Below, in pieces: positions 27,697-35,039 of a stretch of DNA of 59,850 bases; position 1 is the stretch's first letter, and each line of letters starts with the position of its first letter. The stretch spans positions 1 through 59,850 of the forward strand of contig CASFRN010000078.1 in assembly GCA_949296855.1 (NCBI GenBank), given 5' to 3'. The notes under the pieces were generated by a model. The model was given only the letters and a program-made list of their open reading frames with translations, was not told the origin of the DNA and did not search any database. The translations under genes were made by a program, and so were the position numbers. Source of the DNA: an uncultured Bacteroides sp. Its GTDB lineage: Bacteria; Bacteroidota; Bacteroidia; Bacteroidales; Bacteroidaceae.

Positions 27697-27880
27697 TAAA
27701 AAAAATACCTGAATTACCGAATCGGTAAGTTCAGGTATCATATTCTAACGTATATCTTTATGTCGAAGTATAAACTACACATAGATTACTCTTTTATTCG
27801 GAATTAAATTAAACAATAACTTTAAAAGGGTAAGAATGCTCAAAAGATACTCGCTTATCCCTTTTTTGAGTGCAAAAATA
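27697..27880 (-). promoter_or_regulatory. Candidate structured leader and attenuator of purF
   Basis: On the minus strand a -7 box TATTTTTG lies at 27880-27873. The predicted transcript then forms a stem from AAAAGGGATAAG (27865-27854) with CTTACCCTTTT (27834-27824). About 85 bases later comes a 16-bp stem (27738-27722 with 27720-27705, one bulge) followed by eight T residues (27704-27697), a textbook intrinsic terminator placed 33 bases before the purF ATG. A terminator inside a leader suggests attenuation or riboswitch control. It could instead be the old terminator of the decayed element next door. Confidence 0.5.
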
Positions 27881-27924
27881 ACTCTTTTAAACGGAAAAGT
27901 TCGTTAGTTTTGTGTTAAAATTGA

Positions 27925-28140
27925 ATTAACGTTTACTTTCCCAACAACCAGTTTGGGGAGATTGAAACCGCATTCCGGACTATGAAATCCTCCGGCTTCA
28001 ACATCGAGGACACACATCTGCGCAACACCGAATGCCCGCCCGTACGCATCTATCCGCCCCGCACGGCGCAGCTATTTCCGATTGCCTATATTTTCAGTTG
28101 GTATGGCTTATGCATATATATTGCGAATATGAAGGTATAA
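27925..28140 (+). pseudogene. Fragment of an IS4-family transposase
   Basis: A 71-codon frame reads NNQFGEIETAFRTMKSSGFN and IEDTHLRN before the similarity is lost. The block IETAFRTMKSSGFNIEDTH matches the C-terminal E-x6-K region (Glu followed by Lys after six residues) of IS4-type DDE transposases. There is no start codon, no N-terminal catalytic domain and no terminal inverted repeat in view, so this is a decayed relic. It lies between the divergent purF and aroA genes. Confidence 0.65.
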
Positions 28141-28402
28141 AGCACATCCAGCCTTTTTGTCTGTAGCGACTGTGTTTTCCTGATGAGGTAGACACCTTTA
28201 CTGATAGCATAGACACATTATTACACTGCGCCCATTTGACGTGGAAAAAGAAGTCTGCAAAAACGGTTACAGTTACACCGTAAGCGATAAATCAAAATTT
28301 GCCTTACACACAATAACACTAGGCATCTGCCCGAATCAGCATTTCCTGTACGCCATCGAATAATTTTCAATTTTCAATTCTCAATTTTAATTTAAAAACT
28401 CG
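28141..28402. other. Decayed sequence between the transposase relic and aroA
   Basis: No intact gene is visible. An open stretch ending at a stop at 28361-28363 would read PFDVEKEVCKNGYSY and HTITLGICPNQHFLYAIE, which looks like the C-terminus of a lost gene I cannot identify. It has no start codon. AT-rich ATTTTCAATTTTCAATTCTC repeats follow up to the aroA promoter. Confidence 0.4.
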
Positions 28403-28410
28403 TATCTTTG
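28403..28410 (+). promoter_or_regulatory. -7 promoter element for aroA
   Basis: TATCTTTG is a perfect -7 match 27 bases before the aroA ATG. An in-frame TTG start at 28408 falls inside this element and was rejected for that reason. Confidence 0.65.
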
Positions 28411-28437
28411 CACACCGAACGCAAAAAGGAAAACATC

Positions 28438-29673
28438 ATGAAAACTATACTATTGGCCCCGCCCGCATCGGTTCACGCAACGGTGCAACTACCTTCCTCG
28501 AAAAGCATCTGCAACCGTGCGCTGATTATCAATGCGCTGGCGCAAGGATATGCACGGATTGACAACTTGTCGGACTGCGATGATACGCGCGTCTTACTCC
28601 GCGCCCTGCAAGATATGCCCGGCACAATCGATATCGGAGCCGCCGGCACCGCCATGCGGTTCCTCACCGCCTATCTGTCGGTAAACGAGGGGACGCACAT
28701 ACTGACCGGCACCCGACGGATGCAGCAACGCCCCATCGGTGTCTTGGCGGACACCCTGCGCGCGTTGGGAGCCGAGATAACCTACGCTGGAGAGGAAGGG
28801 TATCCCCCCTTGTGCATTACAGGACACCGGCTGGAGGGGAACGAAGTGCCGCTACCGGGAAACGTAAGCTCACAATACATCTCGGCATTGCTGATGATAG
28901 GGCCAACCCTGCAAAACGGACTGAAGCTGACGCTAACGGGAGACATCATTTCACGCCCGTACATCGACCTGACCCTGCAACTGATGCGGACATTCGGCGC
29001 AGAAGCGGGCTGGACGGGAGAGAACCAGCTACGCGTAGAGCCGCACCCATACCAAGCCCCCGCCACTTATTACGTGGAGAGCGACTGGAGCGCCGCTTCG
29101 TACTGGTATGAAATCTGTGCGCTAACGCCTCATGCAGAAATTGAATTGCCCGGACTGTTCAGGCAAAGCCCGCAAGGAGACGCACGGGTGGCATCGCTTT
29201 TCGCCCCGCTGGGCGTAGAGACGCGTTATGAAAACAACCGGGTAATCCTTTCTAAATCAGGCATAAAAGCGCCGCGGTTTGAACATAATTTCATCAACCA
29301 GCCCGACTTGGCGCAGACATTTGCCGTTACGTGTGCATTACTTGGCGTTCCATTCTGCTTCAGTGGGTTACAAAGCCTGAAGATTAAAGAAACTGACCGT
29401 ATGGCGGCATTGATAACGGAAATGAGGAAACTGGGCTATATATTGGAGGAAAAAGACCGTTCTGTTTTAATGTGGAACGGAGAACGGTGCGCGCCCGATG
29501 CTTCCCCCCGGATTGACACTTACGAAGACCACCGTATGGCGATGGCCTTCGCTCCTGCTTGCATCCGGATAAATGGCTTGCGGATAAACGACCCGCACGT
29601 AGTAAGCAAATCGTACCCGCACTATTGGGAGGATTTGAGCCGTGCCGGCTTTTCGATACAGGAGGAACGTTAG
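28438..29673 (+). CDS. aroA: 3-phosphoshikimate 1-carboxyvinyltransferase (EPSP synthase)
   Basis: This 411-residue enzyme transfers enolpyruvate from PEP to shikimate-3-phosphate, making the substrate of AroC. Signatures are LPSSKSICNRALIINALA near the start, GAAGTAMRFLTAYL (the PEP-binding glycine loop), VSSQYISALLM, and DHRMAMAFAP close to the C-terminus. The length suits the Bacteroidales form. The gene base composition is somewhat richer in GC than its neighbours to the left. It begins a plus-strand series. Confidence 0.96.
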   Translation: MKTILLAPPASVHATVQLPSSKSICNRALIINALAQGYARIDNLSDCDDTRVLLRALQDMPGTIDIGAAGTAMRFLTAYLSVNEGTHILTGTRRMQQRPIGVLADTLRALGAEITYAGEEGYPPLCITGHRLEGNEVPLPGNVSSQYISALLMIGPTLQNGLKLTLTGDIISRPYIDLTLQLMRTFGAEAGWTGENQLRVEPHPYQAPATYYVESDWSAASYWYEICALTPHAEIELPGLFRQSPQGDARVASLFAPLGVETRYENNRVILSKSGIKAPRFEHNFINQPDLAQTFAVTCALLGVPFCFSGLQSLKIKETDRMAALITEMRKLGYILEEKDRSVLMWNGERCAPDASPRIDTYEDHRMAMAFAPACIRINGLRINDPHVVSKSYPHYWEDLSRAGFSIQEER

Positions 29674-29676
29674 GCC

Positions 29677-30108
29677 ATGGGGATACTCCTTATTATATTG
29701 GCGTGTGTCGTACTTTTCGGTATGGGCGCCGGATATGTGCACAACCGGAATGTGCGGAAGAAACTGGCGAACGGAGAATTGAAGGAAATGCCTCCCGTGA
29801 TTACGGCAGATAGCGAATGTTGCGGACAACACGCCGTATGCGAGAAAGAAAGCCTCCTTGCCGCTGTTAGCAAGGATATCGAATATTACGATGATGAAGA
29901 ACTGGACTGTTTCAAGGGACATCCGTCAGATACATATACGAATGAAGAAATTGAAGAGTTCCGCGACATCCTCTATTCGATGCAGGAAACCGACGTGGCG
30001 GGATGGGTAAGAAGCCTCCAACTCCGGGGAGTCGGGCTTCCCGACGAAATGAAAGACGAAGTGTTCCTCATTGTGGGGGAAAGAAGGGCTGGAACAGTTA
30101 AAAATTAA
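29677..30108 (+). CDS. Membrane-anchored protein of unknown function
   Basis: This 143-residue protein has one N-terminal membrane helix (GILLIILACVVLFGMGAGYV) and a soluble acidic domain with a cysteine-rich patch (SECCGQHAVCEKESLL) followed by EYYDDEELDCFKGHPSDTYT. A later block reads EEIEEFRDILYSM. I do not recognise a characterised family, although similar proteins occur next to aroA in Bacteroides. It starts 3 bases after the aroA stop. Its final codons (TVKN and stop) run into an AT-rich intergenic repeat. Confidence 0.75.
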   Translation: MGILLIILACVVLFGMGAGYVHNRNVRKKLANGELKEMPPVITADSECCGQHAVCEKESLLAAVSKDIEYYDDEELDCFKGHPSDTYTNEEIEEFRDILYSMQETDVAGWVRSLQLRGVGLPDEMKDEVFLIVGERRAGTVKN

Positions 30109-30186
30109 AAATTAACAGTTAATAACGGCAATGTGTACGGATACAAAAAGCATTCCGTTATTCACCATTCATTATAAACTATTCAC
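30096..30186. repeat. AT-rich inverted repeat before the ABC permease gene
   Basis: The core arms are AATAACGGCAATG at 30121-30133 and CATTCCGTTATTC at 30151-30163. AT-rich flanks (GTTAAAAATTAAAAATTAAC and CATTCATTATAAACTATTCAC) continue the symmetry. It resembles the inner arms nested in the longer doublets at 37583, 45853 and 50956. It supplies the stop codon of the upstream gene. Confidence 0.7.
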
Positions 30187-30190
30187 TAAA

Positions 30191-31003
30191 ATGGATTTAC
30201 TGCAGTACACTTTTTTCCAACATGCCTTGTTAGGAAGCCTGTTCGCAAGCATCGCCTGCGGAATTATCGGTACCTACATCGTCGCCCGCCGGCTGGTGTT
30301 CATCAGCGGGGGCATCACGCACGCTTCGTTCGGAGGCATCGGCATCGGGCTTTATACGGGGATACCGCCCGTGTTAGGAGCCGCCGCATTTGCGGTGCTT
30401 TCAGCCTTCGGCGTGGAATGGCTCAGCAAGCGGAGCGACATGCGCGAAGATTCTGCCATCGCCGTGTTCTGGACCTTCGGGATGGCAGCTGGCATCATCT
30501 TCAGTTTCCTGACACCGGGCTTCACGCCCGACCTCTCTTCGTTCCTTTTCGGGAACATCCTGACCATCACACGGGGCGACATCCTCTTGCTGGGCGGGCT
30601 GAGCTTAGCACTCATCCTGTTCTTCTCCATCTTCCTGCGCCCTATCGCCGCCATCGCGTTCGACCCCGAATTTGCCCGTTCGCAACGGATGCCCGTAGGC
30701 TTCTTCGAATATACGCTGATGATGTTCATCGCACTGACCGTCGTGGCTTGCCTCCGCATGGTGGGCATCGTACTTGTCATCTCGCTCCTCACGCTTCCGC
30801 AGATGACCGCCAACTTGTTCACGTACCGGTTCAAACACATCATTTGGGCATCCGCCGGCATCGGCTACCTGAGCTGTTTGGGAGGACTGGCTCTCTCTTA
30901 CCGATACCAGATACCTTCGGGAGCTTCCATCATTTTCGTATCCATCTTGCTTTATGCGCTCGCAAAGTTGGGGCGTATGTGGTGCAAAAAAGAAAATTTT
31001 TAA
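30191..31003 (+). CDS. Metal ABC transporter permease (ZnuB/MntB type)
   Basis: This 270-residue polytopic membrane protein is the permease of a zinc/manganese-type ABC importer. It shows about eight membrane segments and the family block GTYIVARRLVFISGGITHAS, then AFDPEFARSQ and VVISLLTLPQMTA-like LVISLLTLPQMTANLF. I placed the start at 30191; an upstream in-frame ATG at 30131 falls inside the repeat. No ATPase or metal-binding lipoprotein gene is adjacent, so the partners must be elsewhere. Confidence 0.88.
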   Translation: MDLLQYTFFQHALLGSLFASIACGIIGTYIVARRLVFISGGITHASFGGIGIGLYTGIPPVLGAAAFAVLSAFGVEWLSKRSDMREDSAIAVFWTFGMAAGIIFSFLTPGFTPDLSSFLFGNILTITRGDILLLGGLSLALILFFSIFLRPIAAIAFDPEFARSQRMPVGFFEYTLMMFIALTVVACLRMVGIVLVISLLTLPQMTANLFTYRFKHIIWASAGIGYLSCLGGLALSYRYQIPSGASIIFVSILLYALAKLGRMWCKKENF

Positions 31004-31011
31004 TACCTTTG
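31004..31011 (+). promoter_or_regulatory. -7 promoter element for tsaE
   Basis: TACCTTTG fits TAnnTTTG and starts at the base after the permease stop codon. The tsaE ATG is 29 bases downstream. No convincing -33 partner is visible. Confidence 0.5.
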
Positions 31012-31039
31012 CGGAACATAACGATAAACAAAGATCAAT

Positions 31040-31462
31040 ATGAACATAAATATCACAAAACTTGACCATATCCACGAGGCAGCAAAAGCTTTCATCAACG
31101 CCATGGGCGACAATACCGTATTTGCCTTCTACGGCAAGATGGGCGCGGGGAAAACCACTTTCATCAAGGCGGTATGCGAAGAACTGGGCGTGACGGATGT
31201 TATCAACTCGCCCACATTCGCCATCGTAAACGAATACCGTTCGGACACGGGCGAGCTGATTTACCATTTCGACTTCTACCGCATCAAGAAAATAGAAGAA
31301 GTGTACGACATGGGCTATGAAGACTATTTATACAGCGGCGCATTGTGCTTCATCGAATGGCCCGAACTGATAGAAGACCTGCTTCCGGGAGACGCCGTGC
31401 GAGTCAGCATCGAAGAGCAAGCGGACGGGAGCCGCACACTTTGCCTCGATACGGAAGCATAA
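31040..31462 (+). CDS. tsaE: tRNA t6A synthesis ATPase TsaE
   Basis: This 140-residue P-loop ATPase supports the TsaBD complex in making t6A at tRNA position 37. Walker A is [15 protein letters not shown] near residue 31. Further signatures are [33 protein letters not shown] and [15 protein letters not shown], all diagnostic of TsaE. Length is typical. A YciO/TsaC protein for the preceding carbamoylation step is encoded at 51094. Confidence 0.95.
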   Translation: MNINITKLDHIHEAAKAFINAMGDNTVFAFYGKMGAGKTTFIKAVCEELGVTDVINSPTFAIVNEYRSDTGELIYHFDFYRIKKIEEVYDMGYEDYLYSGALCFIEWPELIEDLLPGDAVRVSIEEQADGSRTLCLDTEA

Positions 31463-31473
31463 CTGTCCCCGCC

Positions 31474-31701
31474 ATGACGGTACATTACATCATACAGGCA
31501 CTGTTCGTCCTTGTGGGGACGCTTGCCCTGTTGGCGGCCTTGTTCAACTGGGAGTGGTTCTTCACGGCGCAAAATACACGGTTCATCGTGGCGAACGCCG
31601 GAAGGGGTTGCGCGCGCCTGTTTTATGCAGCCATCGGCGCATTGATGATTGCTACGGGTATATTCTTTTTTCTCTCAGTAAGAGGAGATGCCTTGACTTG
31701 A
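31474..31701 (+). CDS. Imm17-like small membrane protein
   Basis: This 75-residue protein has two hydrophobic helices (ALFVLVGTLALLAALF and LFYAAIGALMIATGIFFFL) joined by FFTAQNTRFIVANAGRG. It resembles the Imm17 family, predicted as immunity proteins for polymorphic toxins. No toxin gene is nearby. It lies 11 bases after tsaE and is followed by an AraC-type membrane regulator, so it could instead be a housekeeping membrane protein with the immunity name. The ATG at 31474 was chosen because it directly precedes the first helix. Confidence 0.7.
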   Translation: MTVHYIIQALFVLVGTLALLAALFNWEWFFTAQNTRFIVANAGRGCARLFYAAIGALMIATGIFFFLSVRGDALT

Positions 31702-31718
31702 CTTTTTTAACTTTCGGT

Positions 31719-32828
31719 ATGGGCACATTGTATTTATCGGTTGAACTTACTTTCGATTTTATCGCGTTCGCCTTGGGTTGCATACTCGCCTTTCAGGCCA
31801 AAGACAACCACCTGAAACTATATTGGGGCATCATAGCCGCCTGCATCGGCTTGTTTTTCATGTGGGAGAATGTGGGCTGGCTGGTAATCGTGGCCGACAC
31901 CCCCGAATACCGGTTCACTTCCCTGCTCAGCATCGACAAGATGCTGAAATGGTATGCCTTGGCAAGCGTAGTGTCTCTTTTCCCGATGGCTTCGCTTTAC
32001 CCGGGCTATTTCAACCATTGGCGCCTGATGGCGTTCCTGTTCCCTCCCGTTATCCTCATCACCGTAGGGCTGTGCTACCTAAGCTTCAATGGAACACTGA
32101 CCCCAATCCATTCCGCGAGCGAGATTTTGGCCAACCTCGACAAGACAGACGTCCGCCTGCGGCTTGCCATATTCTTCATCTCCATCCTGCTCCCGCTGGC
32201 TTATTTCATCTACCCGCTTGCATCCCGGCGGGCGTTCAGGCAAATCAACCGATGCATGTACGTATTCATCGGGTTCATGTTCTTGTTCTTGGGCATCTAC
32301 ACCACCTTCACGCTAAACATCAACGAGTTTGTGTTCAACCTGTTCGGCATTGCGGCACTGGTGTTCACCTTGTCATTCTCCGTCGTTTACCTGTTCCGCG
32401 AGAATCCTTTTTCCAGCCACATCCTGATGCTCCCCCCCGCCGACAAAAACACTTCCTTGCCATTTCCCGGAAAGGCGGCTCGCGACCCGCTCTTCGCGAC
32501 CATCGACAATTACCTAAGGCAAACCCACGCCTATGCCGACAAAGCATATACTATCGGCCGGCTGGCCGGCGAGCTGGACGAGGAAGAAAAGCCCGTATCG
32601 CAAGCCATCAAGAGTGGAGGCTTCACTGGCTTCCGAGAATACATCAATTACCTGCGGCTGGAACACTTCAAGCAGCTTGCTTCAGCCACACCCGGCAAGA
32701 ACGTGAAAGAACTGATGTATCTTTGCGGCTTCACTTCACGTACCACTTTTTACCGAATCTTTACCGAAAGATTCGGAATTTCCCCTACGCAATTCATCGA
32801 AAAGCTATCGAAAACGGATAATCCATAA
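31719..32828 (+). CDS. Membrane-bound AraC-family transcription regulator
   Basis: This 369-residue protein combines about seven N-terminal membrane helices (residues ~1-230) with a C-terminal AraC-type helix-turn-helix domain. The DNA-binding part includes YTIGRLAGELDEEEKPVSQA, FREYINYLRLEHF, and the second helix region VKELMYLCGFTSRTTFYRIF followed by FGISPTQF. It may sense a membrane or extracellular signal. The start was placed at 31719, just before the first helix. A strong terminator follows, so it ends the transcript begun at tsaE. Confidence 0.88.
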   Translation: MGTLYLSVELTFDFIAFALGCILAFQAKDNHLKLYWGIIAACIGLFFMWENVGWLVIVADTPEYRFTSLLSIDKMLKWYALASVVSLFPMASLYPGYFNHWRLMAFLFPPVILITVGLCYLSFNGTLTPIHSASEILANLDKTDVRLRLAIFFISILLPLAYFIYPLASRRAFRQINRCMYVFIGFMFLFLGIYTTFTLNINEFVFNLFGIAALVFTLSFSVVYLFRENPFSSHILMLPPADKNTSLPFPGKAARDPLFATIDNYLRQTHAYADKAYTIGRLAGELDEEEKPVSQAIKSGGFTGFREYINYLRLEHFKQLASATPGKNVKELMYLCGFTSRTTFYRIFTERFGISPTQFIEKLSKTDNP

Positions 32829-32839
32829 GCGAATCCCGC

Positions 32840-32878
32840 AAAAAAAGCGTCCCATTACCGAAATGGGACGCTTTTTTT
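32840..32878 (+). terminator. Intrinsic terminator after the AraC regulator
   Basis: AAAAAAAGCGTCCCATT at 32840-32856 pairs with AATGGGACGCTTTTTTT at 32862-32878, with a loop of about five bases and a T-run. This is the clearest intrinsic terminator in the window. Confidence 0.95.
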
Positions 32879-32909
32879 GCCCAAACTGTCTAAAAATTAT
32901 ATACATTTG
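32876..32909 (+). promoter_or_regulatory. Promoter for the outer-membrane barrel gene
   Basis: TACATTTG at 32902-32909 fits the -7 consensus. A TTTG at 32876-32879, sharing bases with the preceding terminator, is a possible -33 element at a 22-base spacing. The 5' leader would be about 83 bases long. Confidence 0.5.
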
Positions 32910-32998
32910 CCTTATCATACGAACAAGGCCCGGACAAGCGGAAAAGCAAAATAACAGATGAGGTAACCATTTATACAATCCATTAAACTTAAACGCTT

Positions 32999-33553
32999 AT
33001 GAAAAAAAGTCTTTTAACAATCGTTATGTCACTTGCCGCTTTAATAGGATTCGCACAAGGAGGCAACTGGAATGACAGAATCGGCCAATGGAATGCAGGC
33101 ATCGTAATCGGTTATGGCACGGATATCTCCAAACCATCGTTCGGCATCAGAGGGGTGTACGACATCGTCAACGCTTTCTCCGTAGCTGGGAGTTTCGACT
33201 ATTACCTAAAAGAGAGTGAAGAATTTGATGCAGGGTATGCAAGCGCAAGCGCCGACCTGAAATGGTGGGACATCAATGTGGATGCCCATTGGAATTTCCT
33301 CTATAGCGACAATTATAAAATATACGCCTTGGTAGGTATAGGCTATATCCATTCAAAGTATTCTTATTCGGGAAGCGCGGGAGAATATGAAATGGGAGAT
33401 TCCGCTTCAGACAGTTCAATGGCAGGGAACTTCGGCATCGGCGGGCAATACAACTTCACCGAGCGATGGGGAGTAGCTTTCGAAGCCAAATACCAAGCCT
33501 ATAGCGGGGGAGGTCAATTCGTGCCCGCGATTTCCGTCATGTACAGATTCTGA
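32999..33553 (+). CDS. Small outer-membrane beta-barrel protein
   Basis: This 184-residue protein has a signal peptide of ~19 residues (LIGFA/QG) and alternating strands such as WNAGIVIGYGTDISKPSFGI and IYALVGIGYIHSKYSYSG. It ends in phenylalanine (SVMYRF), as barrel proteins do for insertion by the Bam machinery. It resembles the OmpX/PagP-sized outer-membrane beta-barrel family common in Bacteroides. Function is unknown. It is transcribed alone, from its own promoter to its own terminator. Confidence 0.85.
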   Translation: MKKSLLTIVMSLAALIGFAQGGNWNDRIGQWNAGIVIGYGTDISKPSFGIRGVYDIVNAFSVAGSFDYYLKESEEFDAGYASASADLKWWDINVDAHWNFLYSDNYKIYALVGIGYIHSKYSYSGSAGEYEMGDSASDSSMAGNFGIGGQYNFTERWGVAFEAKYQAYSGGGQFVPAISVMYRF

Positions 33554-33632
33554 CGCAACTCTTCCCCACCATACTGCCCAATCCACTCTACCTCATCTTT
33601 CTCTCAAATACAAACAAAGGTGGATTGAGTCA

Positions 33633-33664
33633 GGCGACCGGACGAAACCAAACCGGTCGCCTTT
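33633..33664 (+). terminator. Intrinsic terminator after the barrel gene
   Basis: GGCGACCGG at 33633-33641 and CCGGTCGCC at 33653-33661 form a GC-rich 9-bp stem with an 11-base loop, followed by TTT. It lies 80 bases behind the barrel gene stop. Confidence 0.75.
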
Positions 33665-33792
33665 AAATATGCAGTAGTACTTCCTTTGCTGATGCAGTAT
33701 ATATTCATTTTAAGCCCTACTCCGGCTGGAATGCGGACATATCATGGAATTAATTTTGCTTCGGTTTATTTCTTCTTTTCCTTTTTTTTATT

Positions 33793-33800
33793 TACATTTG
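33793..33800 (+). promoter_or_regulatory. -7 promoter element for the cytidylate-kinase-like gene
   Basis: TACATTTG matches TAnnTTTG and lies 36 bases before the ATG at 33836. The T-rich sequence ahead could hold a weak -33 element. Confidence 0.5.
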
Positions 33801-33835
33801 CTTTATACTTGAAACAACCATCAAAAGCAAACGTC

Positions 33836-34468
33836 ATGAACGATCATTTTGTAATCAACCTCGGCAGACAATTGGGAAGCGGAGGAAAAGAAATCGGAGA
33901 AAAATTAGCGAAAGACTTGGGCATCGCTTTCTATGATAAAGAGCTGATAAACCTCGCTTCAAAAGAAAGCGGCTTATGCAAAGAGTTCTTCGAGAAAGCT
34001 GACGAGAAAGCCTCGCAAAGCCTGCTGGGAGGTTTGTTCGGGACACGTTTCCCTTTCATCACCGAAGGAGCCTACCCCTACAATTCGTACCTGAGCAATG
34101 ACTCCTTGTTTAAAATCCAAAGTGATGTCATCCGTCATCTGGCGGAGAAACAATCGTGCCTCTTCGTAGGGCGATGTGCCGACTATGTATTGCGCGACCA
34201 CCCACGGTGTGCCAACATCTTCGTATCCGCTTCGCCTCAAGCACGCATCGAGCGGTTGACCAAGCGTCTTAACATCAGTGCGGAAAAAGCCGAAGAAGTA
34301 ATGGAGAAAGCCGACAAGAAACGTTCCTCTTATTATAATTACTACAGCTACAACACTTGGGGAGCCGCCGCTACCTATCACCTTTGCATCGACTCGTCGG
34401 TATTGGGTATCGACGGCACGGCAGACTTCATCAAGCAATTCGTGAAAATGAAATTGCAACTCCCCTGA
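33836..34468 (+). CDS. Cytidylate-kinase-like protein
   Basis: This 210-residue protein belongs to the cytidylate-kinase-like P-loop family. The N-terminal loop is NLGRQLGSGGKEIGEKLAKD, followed by LGIAFYDKELINLAS. The segment CLFVGRCADYVLRDHP and the block VSASPQARIERLTKRL complete the pattern. It is distinct from canonical Cmk; substrate and role are uncertain. I chose the ATG at 33836 since upstream in-frame starts precede the promoter element. Confidence 0.85.
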   Translation: MNDHFVINLGRQLGSGGKEIGEKLAKDLGIAFYDKELINLASKESGLCKEFFEKADEKASQSLLGGLFGTRFPFITEGAYPYNSYLSNDSLFKIQSDVIRHLAEKQSCLFVGRCADYVLRDHPRCANIFVSASPQARIERLTKRLNISAEKAEEVMEKADKKRSSYYNYYSYNTWGAAATYHLCIDSSVLGIDGTADFIKQFVKMKLQLP

Positions 34469-34490
34469 ACACAAGAGCACATTACACAAA

Positions 34491-34982
34491 ATGACTAAAA
34501 TAGGGCTTTTATCAGACACGCACGGCTATTGGGACGAACGCTACTTAAGCTATTTTGAACCGTGCGATGAAATATGGCACGCGGGCGATATCGGCTCAAT
34601 GGAAATTATCCAGAAGCTGGAGGCTTTCCGCCCCTTGCGTGCCGTATACGGAAATATTGACGGACAAGACATCCGCCGGCTTTTCCCCGAAACCGCACGT
34701 TTCACGGTAGACGAAACTGATGTGCTCATCAAACACATCGGAGGATACCCGGGCAAATACGCCCCTTCCATACGGAGTGTGTTGTCCGCCCATCCTCCCC
34801 GCCTGTTCATTAGCGGGCATTCGCACATACTAAAAGTTAAATACGACCCTACCTTCGGGTTGTTGCACATCAATCCGGGCGCAGCGGGGAAATACGGATG
34901 GCATACGGTGCGCACGCTGGTACGGTTCAACATCGGCCAAGGCAATTTTTCTGACCTCGAAGTAATAGAATTAAACGGGTAA
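34491..34982 (+). CDS. YfcE/MJ0936-type metallophosphoesterase
   Basis: This 163-residue calcineurin-like phosphodiesterase has all metal-binding motifs: LLSDTHGYWD (Asp, His), WHAGDIGS (Asp), VYGNIDG (Asn) and SGHSHILKV (His pair). Such proteins hydrolyse phosphodiesters such as bis-pNPP or cyclic nucleotides in vitro; the physiological substrate is unknown. It starts 22 bases after the kinase-like gene and is likely cotranscribed. Confidence 0.92.
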   Translation: MTKIGLLSDTHGYWDERYLSYFEPCDEIWHAGDIGSMEIIQKLEAFRPLRAVYGNIDGQDIRRLFPETARFTVDETDVLIKHIGGYPGKYAPSIRSVLSAHPPRLFISGHSHILKVKYDPTFGLLHINPGAAGKYGWHTVRTLVRFNIGQGNFSDLEVIELNG

Positions 34983-34986
34983 AGCT

Positions 34987-35017
34987 TGCCTGATTGAAAA
35001 AACTTTGCGAAATTTGC
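34987..35017 (+). promoter_or_regulatory. Candidate promoter for rfbB
   Basis: TTG at 34987-34989 and GAAATTTG at 35010-35017, 20 bases apart, form a near-consensus promoter with one mismatch in the -7 box. The rfbB ATG is 23 bases downstream. Confidence 0.5.
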
Positions 35018-35039
35018 ACCGCAAAAATAAAATAACATT

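Noticed and set aside
31345-31473. N-terminal extension of the Imm17-like frame
   Set aside because: It overlaps tsaE out of frame and is Arg/Pro-rich; the membrane protein starts naturally at 31474.
31778-32821. 347-codon frame overlapping the AraC regulator
   Set aside because: It is a GC-driven shadow in another frame of the regulator; its composition (many His, Arg, Pro) has no protein-like pattern.
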